Below are positions 13,795 to 24,790 of a stretch of 64,000 bases of DNA, one piece after another. The translations under genes and the position numbers were made by a program. Within the stretch, counting starts at the first letter, position 1, and every line of letters begins with the position of its first letter. The notes under the pieces were generated by a model. The model saw nothing but the letters and a program-made list of their open reading frames with translations. It did not search any database and was not told the origin of the DNA. This DNA is from Vigna angularis (taxonomy: Eukaryota; Streptophyta; Magnoliopsida; Fabales; Fabaceae): contig NC_068980.1 in NCBI RefSeq assembly GCF_016808095.1, positions 4,932,501 to 4,996,500 of the forward strand, written 5' to 3'.

Positions 13795-14767
13795 TACTTA
13801 AATTTATAACGGAATACAGGACACAACTATACTCTGCCGAACACTCAAACATGGTATTTCGAAATGCAGACGCTCGTCCTCAACTAGGATTCTTCCCAAA
13901 TGAAAGAATCCAATTCTAACCAAGTTCACTCAGAAAATCGAACGGTCAAAGACCATTCAGTAACGAACGTACACTTTCATAGGGGAATTTCACACTTAGG
14001 AATCATTTATCTTCAACTCATTTCTCAATACATAATGTCATAACTTTATAAATTCATATCATAATAAATTTTCATGCTTCATACAATCCATATCATAGTA
14101 AATAATCATAGTCCATATAAACAAGCATATCAGCATTCATACTTTATATACATTCAACCACTCAGCAACATGCATTCATTATCAACGAACGTACAAACGA
14201 ACATACAATTAAATTAGATAAGCTTTCCTTACCTCTAGCGTGAACGATCGTCCTAGAGACAGAAGTACGGTTCACCAGTACCAGTTCTTCTACCCTCAAT
14301 GCTCGACAATTTTCCAACTAAACCAAGAAAAATCAAAATACTCTCAGAACCACTCATTTGAAGAATGGCGATCAACACAGGAAACCAGAACTGGAGTTGC
14401 ATGTCTAGGAAAACGAACGATTGGGTGAAGAGAAAGACTTACCAGCTCAGCTTCACAAACCGAACGATTTATCTGGAAGCTCTTGACGCCGGAAGTACTT
14501 CTACGGAGAAGGGAAAGGGTGAGATTTCTTAGAGAGAAGGGAGAGCTTTTAGTGAGAAGGAGGAGAAATGAGAAATATCAGAGTTTTGGAGGAGAAGATG
14601 CATGCAGAGAGTGTGACGTGAATTTTTCAAAAACTCAGTTTTGCTAAAAACGAACGTCCGCTCCTCTGTTGATACCTGCATTCCACTATCTGATTTCTGA
14701 CTCTCCTCAGCTTGACACCTGACGTCCGTTCAGAGGAGTTTTGGGTGCGTTTTTAATGGTTCTGACA
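12228..14767 (-). mobile_element. Solo LTR, 2540 bp, Ty3/gypsy-like, minus orientation
   Basis: On the minus strand it begins TGTCAGAACC and ends GGGATGTTACA. The identical 5 bp GTTAG flanks it on both sides (12223-12227 and 14768-14772). No internal region or second LTR is present, so it is best read as a solo LTR left by LTR-LTR recombination. It shares a block with the solo LTR at 47849-50382: AGCTTACCCTG followed by GATGAYCATCC and GGATGTGAGCAG (here about 12550-12650, there about 50048-50133). The length and termini suit large plant chromovirus LTRs, but the clade is inference. Short frames inside (12892-13170, 14240-14428) are not genes. The hexamer CGAACG occurs at least a dozen times, and a long (AT)n tract lies at 13722-13792. 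Confidence 0.82.
13722..13792. repeat. (AT)n microsatellite inside the solo LTR
   Basis: About 35 uninterrupted AT dinucleotides. Confidence 0.95.
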
Positions 14768-14772
14768 GTTAG

Positions 14773-15933
14773 TCTCCACCTTTAAATTTTTATTCTAATT
14801 TTAAATCAATTCTAATCTTAAGTAAAAAATATTTTATAAAAATGTGATTCTTATTAAAAATACCGTTATAAATATTTATATAAAAAATAAACGTGATCTT
14901 AATTTAAAAAAAAAACAAAAATACTTATTTTAAAAAAGCATTAAAACTGAATTGAATAAAAACTAATAAAAACCAAATTAAATATGTGATACAGTCATAA
15001 TTTTAGATTAACTTGAAAACATTTTTTCAGATAAAAATAATTAAAAATAAAACCAAATTAACAAAAGTTAGATCTAAATTATAACCTTGAAGCCTTCTCC
15101 ATAGTTAGCTATCAATGACGGGAAGTTTGAAATTCATAAATATCAACAAATGATAATTAATAATACATAAAATAATCTGTTTTAAAATTAATTTTAAATA
15201 TACAGTTTCTTTTTTGGTTACTTTTTATTTATTTTCATTTCTTGTGTGACATTAGTAAAGGTTTACCTTTATTAATTTGACTTCAATTAATTAAAGCTAA
15301 GATGAAAAGTCAACGAATATGCGTGTAGAGAAGCATTAGTCAACTTGTTTCTGACCACCTCTGCAACTTGCGGGCGAATTTTAAAAGTTTGTCAGTCATC
15401 AGATGATATCCCTTATGATTTTATACTGATAAATAAAATTTTAAAGAAAGAAAATAACTTTTTTATACTGATAAATAAAAGTTTAAAGAAACAAAAAAAC
15501 TTTTATCTAGTTTTATAAAGTGAAAGGTGTAAACCATTACAGATATTTTTTATTGTGTTTATGTGCATATCTAAGAAAATGAAGAAGTGAAAAGGTGTTT
15601 GTTGCTGTTGAGCAGCAGTAAGGTTTGAAAATGTGTGTATTGCATTTGCAGTTGAAGAGCAGAAGGAGGAAGGAAGGCGTGTTTTCAGTTTGCACTTTAC
15701 AGCCATAGCCGCAAAATTGGTTGTCGACCCATTCAATCACCAACTCCAGGTTGAGATAAGATAGCCTCGCGGACCAAACCACATCGTATTGTTTAATAAT
15801 TTTGGTTTTCCTATAAACTCTCCCCTGAACAGTTAATTAAGCTGCTTAAATTCAATTTAACTTCAAACTTCAAAATTCAATTTAATCATCTTATCTCCTT
15901 TCGCTATCCTAATCACCATTGAATCTTTGAACT
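14773..15933. other. Upstream region of the pseudokinase gene
   Basis: AT-rich DNA with no gene. A segment of about 45 bp (TTTTATACTGATAAATAAAA type) is duplicated in tandem at 15419-15505. The last 100 bases become pyrimidine-rich (CTTCTCCTTCTTC), which fits a 5' untranslated leader for the + strand gene at 16003. No clear TATA box was identified. Confidence 0.45.
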
Positions 15934-16002
15934 TTGAACTTTGAAGACACCTTCTCCTTCTTCTTTATTTTCTCCTTCTCCTTTTCTCCGTCTTCGTCGC
16001 TT

Positions 16003-17313
16003 ATGTGCAAGACAAAGATGGCGACCAACGCCTCAAGTCCCACTCCCACACCGCGATTACAACAACGCCCCACCCAAAGCCCAAGAACATCCTCCCCAAG
16101 GTCCACACTCAGGCCCAATCCTGGGCCCACCACTTCTTTCTCAGACAAACCCTCCACCTCTTACGCCTCCACCGCCAGCGCTCCCTACAGCGGCTCCACC
16201 GGCTACCGTCTCTCCTCCGACACCTCCATTGCCAGCCGCACCTCCCTCACCTCTCTCCGCGACACCCTCCCAGAAAACCCTCACATCTACGACTTCTCCG
16301 AAATCTGCGCCGCCACCAACAACTTCCTCGCCAAGCGACACTCCTCCTCCACCCCCTGCTGGCGCTGCACTCTCCGCGGAGCAGACGTCATTGTCTTCCA
16401 GCGCAAGTTCATCCGCAAACTCCAGACGAATCAGCTCCAGCAACTGCTCTCCGTCGTCTGCCGCAGCCACCACGTCAGCATCATCAAACTCCTCGGCGCC
16501 TCCGTCTCCGGCGACCACATCTACCTCGTCTACGACTTCGTCAACGGCGCCAGCCTCTCCGATTGTCTCCGCAACAAGAACAACCCGCGCTTCACCGTTC
16601 TCTCCACGTGGATGTCGCGAATGCAGGTCGCCACGGATCTCGCTCACGCACTCGATTACATTCACAACAAAACCGGTTTGAACATCAATTTCGTCCACAA
16701 CCGTATCAAATCCAGCGGCATCATCGTCACGGAACCTTCTTTCAACGCTAGGGTTTGCCATTTCGGCACCGCGCAGCTCTGCGGCGAAATCGACCTCGAA
16801 AACGAACAATTAGGCGAAATCAGTGAGATAGGGGAGAAATTTCCGCCGTCCCCAGCGAGGTCCAGGCAATTCGAGGGCGTGCGGGGGTACATGGCGCCGG
16901 AATTTCAAGCCTCCGGCGTAGCGACTCAGAGGTCTGATATATACGCTTTCGGAGTGGTGTTGTTGGAGCTCCTCTCCGGGGAGGAGCCACTGAAGTTTAA
17001 ATATGACGAGAAGACGCGCGAATTTTTGAGGACGTCGGTGATCGAGACGGCGAGAGGCGTGGTTGACGGCGGCGATGGTGGCGTGCAGGGGAAGCTGAGG
17101 AAGTGGGTTGATCAGAGATTGAAAGATTCGTTTCCCGTGGACGTAGCGGAGAAGCTGACACGTGTGGCACTGGAGTGCGTACACGTGGATCCAGATAAGC
17201 GACCGAACATGGGACAGGTGGCAGGGAAGATCTCGAAGTTTTATTTGAAGTCGAGGATGTGGTCGGACAGTATTAAGGTTCCTGATCTCACTGTTTCACT
17301 GGGTCCTCGTTGA
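16003..17313 (+). CDS. Receptor-like cytoplasmic pseudokinase (LysM-RLK-related kinase fold)
   Basis: A single-exon 436-residue protein. Residues 1-95 are low in complexity and rich in Ser/Thr/Pro. The kinase fold runs from about 97 (YDFSEICAATNNF) to 410. No signal peptide, LysM or membrane segment is present, so it is a cytoplasmic RLCK type. The pattern recalls the LysM-receptor-like cytoplasmic kinases (Arabidopsis At3g57120 type, from memory). Key catalytic residues are lost: the glycine-rich loop is absent (KRHSSSTPCWRCTLRG), VAIK reads VIVF, HRD with its metal-binding Asn reads HNRIKSSG (232-239), and DFG reads HFG (253-255). The C-lobe scaffold remains intact (GYMAPE 295-300, SDIYAFGVVLLELLSG 311-326). 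It probably acts as a scaffold or allosteric partner rather than a phosphotransferase. I chose the ATG at 16003 (MCKTKMA; Cys2 could be acylated). An in-frame ATG at 15934 would add 23 residues translated from the CT-rich leader. Confidence 0.88.
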   Translation: MCKTKMATNASSPTPTPRLQQRPTQSPRTSSPRSTLRPNPGPTTSFSDKPSTSYASTASAPYSGSTGYRLSSDTSIASRTSLTSLRDTLPENPHIYDFSEICAATNNFLAKRHSSSTPCWRCTLRGADVIVFQRKFIRKLQTNQLQQLLSVVCRSHHVSIIKLLGASVSGDHIYLVYDFVNGASLSDCLRNKNNPRFTVLSTWMSRMQVATDLAHALDYIHNKTGLNINFVHNRIKSSGIIVTEPSFNARVCHFGTAQLCGEIDLENEQLGEISEIGEKFPPSPARSRQFEGVRGYMAPEFQASGVATQRSDIYAFGVVLLELLSGEEPLKFKYDEKTREFLRTSVIETARGVVDGGDGGVQGKLRKWVDQRLKDSFPVDVAEKLTRVALECVHVDPDKRPNMGQVAGKISKFYLKSRMWSDSIKVPDLTVSLGPR

Positions 17314-18336
<1,023 letters not shown>

Positions 18337-18339
18337 TAT

Positions 18340-18670
18340 TATGCTCAAAAGGGAGTCCCTACCGTTTGTTGCTCAACATGAGAAAAAGCTCTCAGGCTAT
18401 TAAACTCAAAAGGAAATCCTCACCGATCATTGCTCAGCGTAAGAAAAGACTATTGGGCTATTATGCTCAAAAGGGAGCCCCTATCGCTCGTCGCTCAACA
18501 TAGGAAAAGGTTCTTGGGCTCTTAAGCTCAAAAGGGAATCCCTACCGCTCGTCGCTCAGCGTAGGAAAAGGTTCTCGAGCTCTTAAACTCAAAAGGGAAT
18601 CCCTATCGCTAGTCGCTTAACGTAGGAAAAGGTTTTCGGGCTTTTAAACTCAAAAGGGAATCTCTACCGC
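18340..18670 (+). repeat. 61 bp tandem repeats, left partial copy of the interior
   Basis: About five copies of a unit carrying GCTCAAAAGGGAATCCCTAC, then CGCTCGTCGCTCAGCG and TAGGAAAAGGTTCTCG. The same array recurs at 21520-22435. Confidence 0.8.
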
Positions 18671-18784
18671 TCAACAAGTCCAGTCCTTTCCCGCTCGGAC
18701 CACCTACGTTTAGCTTTATCAAGTTCCAATGCCTTCTCATTATAAAAATAAAATATTAAATATTTTATTTAACCCATATTCTTG

Positions 18785-19156
18785 TGAAATATACCGATCG
18801 GAATTAATTGTCATTATGGACATTAACAGGTATTAATAGGTCATATTGCCTTACGCTTTACAAATATACGGTATTATTGGGTTTGATTGCCTAAAAATAT
18901 ATTGCACTAATGGTTAATCAATGGACTTAGCTGTCACAAGTCCTATAAATATACAATTGATGTCCAGGTACAATGATCCTTTTCTATCATAATAAAATAG
19001 ACCTCTCTTTATGAAACATATCTGACTTGAGCGTCGGAGTGTCTTCTGCAGGTCAACAACTCATCAAAGTTGATTGCATTCTAGAAGAGGATTGAAGATC
19101 AAAAGAGAGCAGAGCAAGGAAGGACAACCGACCCTCAGACCAATTTAACCGAAACA
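18785..19156 (+). repeat. Middle LTR, 5'-truncated
   Basis: Matches 22766-23149 from TGAAATATACCGAT to CCGAAACA. It lacks the terminal TGTACTATA and abuts interior sequence (ACCCATATTCTTG) through a deletion junction. The primer-binding-site sequence follows directly. Confidence 0.85.
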
Positions 19157-19369
19157 TTTTGGCACCCACCGTGGGGTCGAGCGACATCCCCATGAAACCA
19201 TGAGGAACCAGACATGTAGACGTGCGCTCGGCCTCGACATTGCTACTTTAGATCAATACCAGGTTTTGCAACAAGAGTACAAAATTCCATAATAATTTCT
19301 AAAGACATGTCTTTTGTTTTGAGAACTTTCAAGAACGTTCAACCTTACATCCAACCTTGTCAGGTTCCA

Positions 19370-20060
19370 ATACTTTTTATTATAATTTATAAATTATAAT
19401 TTTTATTTTGTTTAACTCATATTTTTGTGAGTAAAAATATCTTCCATAGGAAGGTTCAGTCTTACATTCAACCTTGTCATGTTCCACTTTTTATTATAAT
19501 TTATAAATTATAATATATTGAAGCATTTATTTTATTTTGTTTAACTCATATTTTTGTGAGTAAAAATAACCTTGTCAGGTTCCACTTTTTATTATAATTT
19601 ATAAATTATAATATATTGAAGCATTTATTTTATTTTGTTTAACTCATTTTTGTGAATAAAAATATCCTTTACAGGAAGATTCAGTCTTACGTTTAACCTT
19701 GTCAGGTTCCACTTTTTATTATAATTTATAAATTATAATATATTGAAGCATTTATTTTATTTTGTTTAACTCATTTTTGTGAATAAAAATATCCTTTACA
19801 GGAAGATTCAGTCTTACGTTTAACCTTGTCAGGTTCCACTTTTTATTATAATTTATAAATTATAATATATTGAAGCATTTATTTTATTTTGTTTAACTCA
19901 TATTTTTGTGAGTAAAAATATCCTTTACAGGAAAGTTCAGTCTTAAGTTCACCCTTGTCAGGTTTCACTTTTTATTATAATTTATAAATTATAATATATT
20001 GAAGCATTTACTTTATTTTGTTTAACTCATATTTTTGTGAGTAATGTGCAGGACTCCAAC
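19370..20060 (+). repeat. ~122 bp tandem array, about 6 copies
   Basis: Units contain CCTTGTCAGGTTCCAC, TTTTTATTATAATTTATAAA, TTTGTTTAACTCAT and AAAATATCCTTTACAGGAAG. Copies of the first motif recur near 19369, 19480, 19577, 19706, 19829 and 19956, with small indels between units. Neighbouring interior sequence at 21090-21500 repeats the same motifs less regularly. Confidence 0.8.
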
Positions 20061-20125
20061 GTTCAGCCTTGTCAGGTTCTAATGGCTCTTCATTATAAAA
20101 ATAAAATATTAAATATTTTATTTAA

Positions 20126-20373
20126 GGCTTAATACCTCTTTTGGTCCCTCTTTAGGGGGGCAATGTTCAAGTCCGTTCTACCTTTTTTAAAAAATTCAAT
20201 GTGGTCCCAACTTGTGAAAAAAATGTACAATTAAATTCTTTTTGGTCACGACATTAAATATTTAACGATCCAACTGACAGCGTGGAGTGATCTGTGCAAC
20301 GTGGTTGTTTAGGTTCATAACGTGGCTGCATAAGGGGTAAACATGTGATTTTCATTAAAGTTGACGTGGCAGT
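20126..20373 (+). repeat. Left TIR of the Mutator-like element
   Basis: It is the reverse complement of 20832-21079 with only scattered mismatches and a few small indels, and it begins directly after the 9 bp duplication. Confidence 0.88.
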
Positions 20374-20523
20374 GGCAGTGATTTTCATTAAGAGGGGTTA
20401 GGGTTTGGTTTCCTCCCAATTGGTCTTTGAGGTTTGGGAAATGTTTGGGGAGACATAGGAATGGCTTCCCAAGGGTGTTCTTCGTTTTCGAAAAGCTGGG
20501 CCAAAGGATCTTCTCGTTTGCAG

Positions 20524-20830
20524 AATTCAATTTGCTCTGCAGATTTCAGCTTCAAGATCACCCAATTTGGAAGACAGCTCCTCCAAAATGCTTAACCCCA
20601 AATCGCGGTTTCTGTAACCCAAACCCTAACTCAGAATTTTTTAATCAAAACATATCGAAAACCTCAACTTCTTAAAATTATCAAATGTAAACCCTAACCT
20701 GATTTGCGAAATTCAATTTGCTCTGCAGATTTCAGTTTCAAGATCACCCAATTTGGAAGACACCTCCTCCAAAATGCTTAACCTCAAATCGCGATTTCTG
20801 CAACCCAAACCCTAACTCATAATTTTTTAA
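20524..20830 (+). repeat. Internal direct duplication in the Mutator-like element
   Basis: A segment of about 125 bp (AATTCAATTTGCTCTGCAG through CCCAAACCCTAACTCA, then AATTTTTTAATCA) occurs at about 20524-20647 and again at about 20709-20833, with few substitutions. It may derive from a captured host sequence, but the source is not recognised. Confidence 0.7.
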
Positions 20831-20831
20831 T

Positions 20832-21079
20832 CACTGCCACGTCAACTTTAATGAAAATCACATGTTTACCCCTTATGCAACCACGTTATGAACCTAAACA
20901 GCCACGTTGCACAGATCACTCCACGCTGTCAGCTGGATCGTTAAATATTTAACGTCGTGACCAAAAAGAATTTAATTGTACACTTTTTTCACAAGTTGGG
21001 ACCACATTGAACTTTTTAAAAAAGGTAGGACGGACTTGAACATTGCCTCCTAAAGAGGGACCAAAAGAGGTATTAAGCC
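20832..21079 (-). repeat. Right TIR of the Mutator-like element
   Basis: It ends GAGGTATTAAGCC and is followed by TTTATTTAA, the second copy of the target duplication. Confidence 0.88.
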
Positions 21080-21519
21080 TTTATTTAACGCATATTCTTG
21101 TGAGTAAAATATCTTGCACAGGAAGGTTCAGACCAACGTTCAACCTTATCAGGTTCTAATGTCATCTCATTATTGAATATTTTATTTAACGCATATTTTT
21201 GTGAGTAAAAATATCCTGCACAAGAAGGATAAGACCAACGTTCAACCTTATCAGGTTCTAATATCATCTCATTACTGAATATTTTATTTAAAACATATTT
21301 TTGTGAGTAAAAATATCCTACACACGAAGGTTCAGACCATTTTGTGAGTAAAAATATCCTGCACAGGAAGGTTCAATACCTTACCGCTTGGTCAGTTGGA
21401 CCATCAACGTTCAACCTTGTCAGGTTCTAATGATTTCTCATTATAAAAATAAAATATTAAGTATTTTATTTAACCCATATTTTTGTGAGTAAAAATATCC
21501 TGCGCAGGAAAAAGTTCTA

Positions 21520-22435
21520 AAAAGAACTCCTATCGCTCGCCGCTCGGCCTAGGAAAAAGTTTTGGAAAAAGAACTCCTATCAACGTAGGAAAAGGTTCTC
21601 GGGCTCTTAAGCTCAAAAGGGAATCCCTACCGTTCGTCGCTCAACGTGCGAAAAGACTCTCGGGCTATTAAGCTCAAAAGGGAGTCCCCACCGATCATTG
21701 CCCAACATAGGAAAAGGCTCTCGGGCTATTATGCTCAAAAGGGAGTCCCTACCATTCGTTGCTCAACGTGTGAAAAGGCTCTCGGGCTATTAAGCTCAAA
21801 AGGGAATCCTCACCGATCTTTGCCCAACGTAGGAAAAGGCTCTCGGGCTATTATGCTCAAAAGGGAGTCCCTACCGTTCGTCGCTCAACGTGGGAAAAGG
21901 CTCTCGGGCTATTAAGCTCAAAAGGGAGTCCCCACCGATCATTGCCCAATGTAGGAAAAGACTTTCGGGGTATTATGCTCAAAACGGAGTCCCTATCGTT
22001 TGTTGCTCAACGTGGGAAAAGGCTCTCGGGCTATTAAGCTCAAAAGGGAGTCCCCACCAATCATTGCCCAACGTAGGAAAAGGCTATCGGGCTATTATGC
22101 TCAAAAGGGAGTCCCTACCGTTAGTTGCTCAACATGGGAAAAAGTTCTCGGGTTATTAAGCTCAAAAGGGAGTCCCCACCGATCATTGCCCAGCGTAGGA
22201 AAAGGGTATCGGGCTATTATGTTCAAAAGGGAGCCCCTATCGCTCGTCGCTCAATATAGGAAAAGGTTCTCGGGCTCCTAAGCTCAACAGGGAATCCCTA
22301 CCGCTTGTCGCTCAGCGTAGGAAAAGGTTCTCGAGCTCTTAAGCTCAAAAGGGAATCCCTATAGCTTGTCGCTCAATGTAGGAAAAAGTTCTCGGACTCT
22401 TAAGCTCAAAAGGGAATCTCTACCGCTCGACCTAA
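21520..22435 (+). repeat. 61 bp tandem array, about 14-15 copies
   Basis: The unit is 61 bases by count and carries AAAAGGCTCTCGGGCTATTA, then AGCTCAAAAGGGAGTCC and CCACCGATCATTGCCCAACG. Since 61 is not divisible by three, the reading frame shifts at each copy. This explains several overlapping open frames with related translations (LSSKGSPHRSLPNVGKG type) that I do not treat as genes. Confidence 0.88.
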
Positions 22436-22765
22436 AGAAAAAGTTCAGAAAAGAACTCCTATCAATCAACTACTCAACAAGTCTAGTCCTTTCCCACTCG
22501 GACCACCTACGTTTAGCTTTATCAGGTTCCAATGCCTTCTCATTATAAAAATAGATATTGAAGTGTTTACTTTATTTTGTTTAACGCATACTTTTTGGAG
22601 TGAATATTTCTTGCACAATATGCCGCTTGGTACAGAAACGAATGAAGACTTAAAGCGCATCGAAAATAGACTCCTTAAATACAACGTGAGCGATCTCTTT
22701 TAAAGCTCATAATAATTCATACGCACCTCTTTTAATAAAGAGCTTGCTTGGGCTTGGGGGGCTTA

Positions 22766-23149
22766 TGTACTATATGAAATATACCGATTGGAATTAATTG
22801 TCATTATGGACAATTAACAGGTATTAATAGGTCATATTGCCTTACGCTTTACAAATATACGGTATTATTGGGTTTGATTGCTTAAAAATATATTACACTA
22901 ATGATTAATCAATGGACTTAGCTGTCACGAGTCCTATAAATATACAATTGATGTCCAGGTACAATGATCCTTTTCGATCATAATAAAATAGTGACATCTT
23001 TTTGTGAAACATATCTGACTTGACCGTCAGAGTGTCTTCTGCCGGTCAACAACTCATCAAAGTGGATTGCATTCTAGGAGAGGAATGAAGATCAAAAGAG
23101 AGCAGAATAAGGAAGAACGACCGACCTTCAGACCAATTTAACCGAAACA
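22766..23149 (+). repeat. Right LTR, 384 bp
   Basis: Runs from TGTACTATATGAAATATACC to CCGAAACA, preceded by the polypurine tract GGCTTGGGGGGCTTA. It is similar to, but clearly distinct from, the LTRs of the 5937-8427 element. Confidence 0.9.
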
Positions 23150-23154
23150 AATAT

Positions 23155-23779
23155 TATATTACGTAACCATCAACATAATTTCTTAATAGTATGCTAAACC
23201 ATTTCTGTAAATTTATAGAAACAAAAAAAAAAGTAAATATATTTGAATTCTATGATTATTAGTTCAGTTGGATATAGAAATGCTAGTTTTATTTTAGTGT
23301 GGAAAATAACATTACATTCCTTCTTTCTTCCTTTTAGTTTAAAAAATCTCTTTGAATTAACCATGAATCCCTTTCTTTCCTTTGCATATTCTTCTTAGTA
23401 AGTGTTACGTAATATTGTATATTTTATATTGGCGTATTTGTTGATTCTTTCATATATATTGTCCATGTGGAATTCGAATAATGAACATGGAAATATGTCA
23501 TGTTTCAACCTTAAATTCCAAGTACATGATCAAATTGGAATGACAACAACCCATAATGTCGGATATGCCGTAAAATTGGCAAACTTCATCGTCACAATCC
23601 AAATATTCAAGCCAACACGTCTCGTTTCTCCCCTAACACTGCAATCTAAAATTTAGCCATCTCTTTCTCGAGCACCATCTCTCGTTCTTGATCTTAATAA
23701 CATTTTGATCAATACAAAATATTAAAATATTTAGTTTTAATATCCTTACACACACATTAATTATTGAATTTCTCTAGTT
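23155..23779. other. AT-rich intergenic DNA
   Basis: No supported gene. The frame at 23402-23656 has no recognisable domain and no plausible gene context. Confidence 0.4.
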
Positions 23780-24790
23780 TAATTTTTTTCATTAACCAAC
23801 TTATGTTATGTTGTTATTATCTTGTTTTGTCATTTTGTTTACTTTTTTATCCACATAAATAAATGTGACATTTATTAGTTAATGTAAATGATAGTAATTA
23901 ATTAAACTAACAGATGTTTTTATTACTTTTATTGAAAACATGTTAGATTCCCTTTTATTATTAGAGGTGATGACAACAATTCTTTAATATTTATAAATGA
24001 TGACATAATATTCATCTGAAAACATGTTAGATTTGCTCTTACCTGAATTATTAGTAGTTATGACAATAATTCTTTAATGATTATCGATGATAACATAATA
24101 TTCATCGCTAAGTATGACGATTTTTTTATTAACTAGCTTATGTTGCTATTATCTTATTATGTCATTTTGTTTACTTTTTATCCACGTAAATAAATGTGAG
24201 GTTTATTAGTTAATGTAAATGATATTACGATTAATTAAACTAATAGATATTTTTATTACTTTATTGAAAACATGTTAGAATTATTCTTATTATTAGTGGT
24301 GACGGAAATAATTCTTTAATGATTATAGATGACCACATAATATTAATTTGAAAACATTTTAGATTCACTCTTAGTTGTATTATTAGATGATAACAATAAT
24401 TCTTTAATAACTATAGATGACGATGTAATATTTGTCAGTAAGTATAACGATTTTTTTCATTAATCGGCTTATGTTGCTATTATTTGATTTTGTCATTTTG
24501 TTTACTTTTTATCTACATAAATATATGTGAGGTTTATTAGTTAATGTAAAAGGTATTACGATTAACTAAACTAACATATATTTTTATTACTTTTATTGAA
24601 AACATGTTAGATTCACTCTTATTATTATTGGTGATGAAAATAATTATTTAATGATTATAGATAACGACATAATATTCATTTGAAAACATGTTAGATTCGC
24701 TCTTACTTGTATTATTAGGGGTGATGACAATAATTCTTTAAATGACGACATAATATTCATAGGTAACTATGATGATTTTGTTATCCAACA
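23780..24790. repeat. Tandem repeat, ~335 bp unit, three copies
   Basis: Units begin near 23785, 24122 and 24450 with TTATGTTGCTATTATCTT or a variant, followed by GTCATTTTGTTTACTTTTTA, GTGAGGTTTATTAGTTAATG and GAAAACATGTTAGATTC. Each unit itself contains two diverged copies of a sub-block (GAAAACATGTTAGA...GATGACAATAATTCTTTAAT...ACATAATATTCAT). The copies have diverged by point changes and small indels, so the array is not recent. It has a satellite-like structure but only three units. Confidence 0.8.

Larger units (their letters stand above)
20126..21079. mobile_element. Mutator-like (MULE-type) element with 248 bp TIRs
   Basis: The element starts GGCTTAATACCTCTTTTGGT and ends with its reverse complement. 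The terminal inverted repeats extend about 248 bp on each side (20126-20373 and 20832-21079), and a perfect 9 bp duplication (TTTATTTAA, 20117-20125 and 21080-21088) flanks it. Long TIRs plus a 9 bp duplication are the hallmark of Mutator-type transposition. The 450 bp core has no transposase. It holds two copies of a segment beginning AATTCAATTTGCTCTGCAG (about 20524 and 20709). The element interrupts the interior of the surrounding LTR retrotransposon and is therefore younger. Confidence 0.9.
18337..23149 (+). mobile_element. Rearranged non-autonomous LTR retrotransposon (interior-LTR-interior-LTR)
   Basis: It is a relative of the element at 5937-8427, with similar LTR and primer-site sequence. 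The order is: part of an interior (18337-18784, 61 bp repeats), a slightly truncated LTR (18785-19156), a primer site (TTTTGGCACCCACCGTGGGG), a 3.6 kb interior, then a full LTR (22766-23149). The leftmost LTR is missing and the middle LTR has lost its first 8-9 bases together with the adjacent polypurine tract. There is no gag or pol frame. A Mutator-like element (20126-21079) is nested in the interior. AATAT directly follows the right LTR (23150-23154), and AATAT also occurs at the left junction (18332-18336). This may be a target duplication or chance in AT-rich DNA. Confidence 0.8.

Noticed and set aside
12892..14428. Frames of 60-90 codons in less AT-rich DNA
   Set aside because: They fall inside the solo LTR at 12228-14767.
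15941..16809. Long Pro/Ser/Ala-rich and Glu/Val/Gly-rich frames overlapping the kinase on both strands
   Set aside because: They are shadows of the GC-rich kinase coding sequence; only the + frame ending at 17313 has kinase homology.
21646..22281. Several overlapping frames of about 90 codons with similar proteins (LSSKGSPHRSLPNVGKG type)
   Set aside because: They are translations of the 61 bp tandem repeat in rotating frames inside an LTR element, not genes.
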